Below are positions 63,885 through 64,000 of a stretch of 64,000 bases of DNA, one piece after another; within the stretch, counting starts at the first letter, position 1; each line of letters starts with the position of its first letter. The notes beneath the pieces were generated by a model. It saw nothing but the letters and a program-made list of their open reading frames with translations. It was not told the DNA's origin and did not search any database. The position numbers and the translations under genes were made by a program. Source of the DNA: Rhodoplanes tepidamans (GTDB lineage Bacteria > Pseudomonadota > Alphaproteobacteria > Rhizobiales > Xanthobacteraceae); the NCBI RefSeq assembly GCF_030813915.1, contig NZ_JAUSUJ010000017.1:90323-154322 (forward strand), in the 5' to 3' direction.

Positions 63885-64000
63885 CGGGGGGGGCGGCCCC
63901 CCCCCCCCCCCCCCGGGGGGGCCCGCGGCCCCCCCCCCCCCCCCGGGGGGGGGGGGGGGGCGGGCCGCGCCCACACCCCCCCCCCCCGCCGCGCCCGGTA
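63885..64000. other. low-complexity contig end, probable artefact
   Basis: Long uninterrupted runs of C and G (14 or more of one base) occupy the end of the window. Nothing like this occurs elsewhere in the 64 kb. It is most easily explained as low-quality sequence at a contig end. Confidence 0.8.

Overview
The window is high-GC DNA from a nitrogen-fixing alphaproteobacterium. The gene order (nifB-fdxN-nifZ-nifT, nifHDK, nifENX, DUF269, fdxB, nifQ, nifSVW, fixABCX), a draT/draG pair and several Rhizobiales-style intergenic palindromic repeats suggest a free-living or phototroph-like member of the Rhizobiales/Hyphomicrobiales. That placement is inference; no rRNA or housekeeping marker is present to fix the genus. 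Both edges cut the contig: nifB lacks its 5' end on the left, and the last ~120 bases on the right are homopolymer G/C runs that look like sequencing or assembly artefact.

Bases 1-21430 (+ strand) are a nearly continuous nitrogenase island. It holds cofactor assembly (nifB, nifEN, nifX, nifQ, nifV, nifS, NifU C-terminal domain, HesB/IscA-like protein), structural genes (nifHDK), maturation factors (nifZ, nifT, nifW), ferredoxins (fdxN, fdxB) and the FixABCX electron-bifurcating complex that feeds low-potential electrons to NifH. Sigma-54 (-24/-12) promoters are visible ahead of nifH, with a NifA box, and ahead of the HesB-like gene. Less-studied passengers are a 4Fe-4S leucine-rich-variant repeat protein and a SIR2-like protein translationally coupled to nifT. 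Facing the fix genes on the - strand is draT-draG, which reversibly ADP-ribosylates NifH on the Arg visible at residue 102, followed by a TPR protein.

Bases 24857-27817 hold a cold/translation cluster: cspA, a small Ala/Lys-tailed protein, a second-type infA and an RhlE-like DEAD-box helicase. Bases 28131-33039 hold a hydantoinase/oxoprolinase pair (hyuA/hyuB) divergent from a LysR regulator. Bases 33026-38000 are a TetR-aminotransferase-polar amino acid ABC transporter operon, with two matching palindromic operators in the region shared with a divergent tctC-like gene.

Bases 39352-47791 hold a TrpB2-like enzyme, a nitrilase-superfamily protein that lacks the catalytic cysteine, a divergent branched-chain amino acid/amide ABC system (livKHMGF-like) and a TetR regulator. 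Bases 48132-56157 form a sugar-acid-type catabolic locus: Gfo/Idh/MocA dehydrogenase, enolase-superfamily enzyme, tripartite tricarboxylate transporter tctCBA and two xylose-isomerase-like TIM barrels. Bases 56472-60395 encode a PaoABC-type periplasmic molybdenum aldehyde oxidoreductase, followed by a DJ-1/PfpI protein, an FUSC-like membrane protein, a coiled-coil exported protein and a small lipoprotein.

Several families of palindromic repeats lie between genes, and one copy lies inside the nifE coding sequence.
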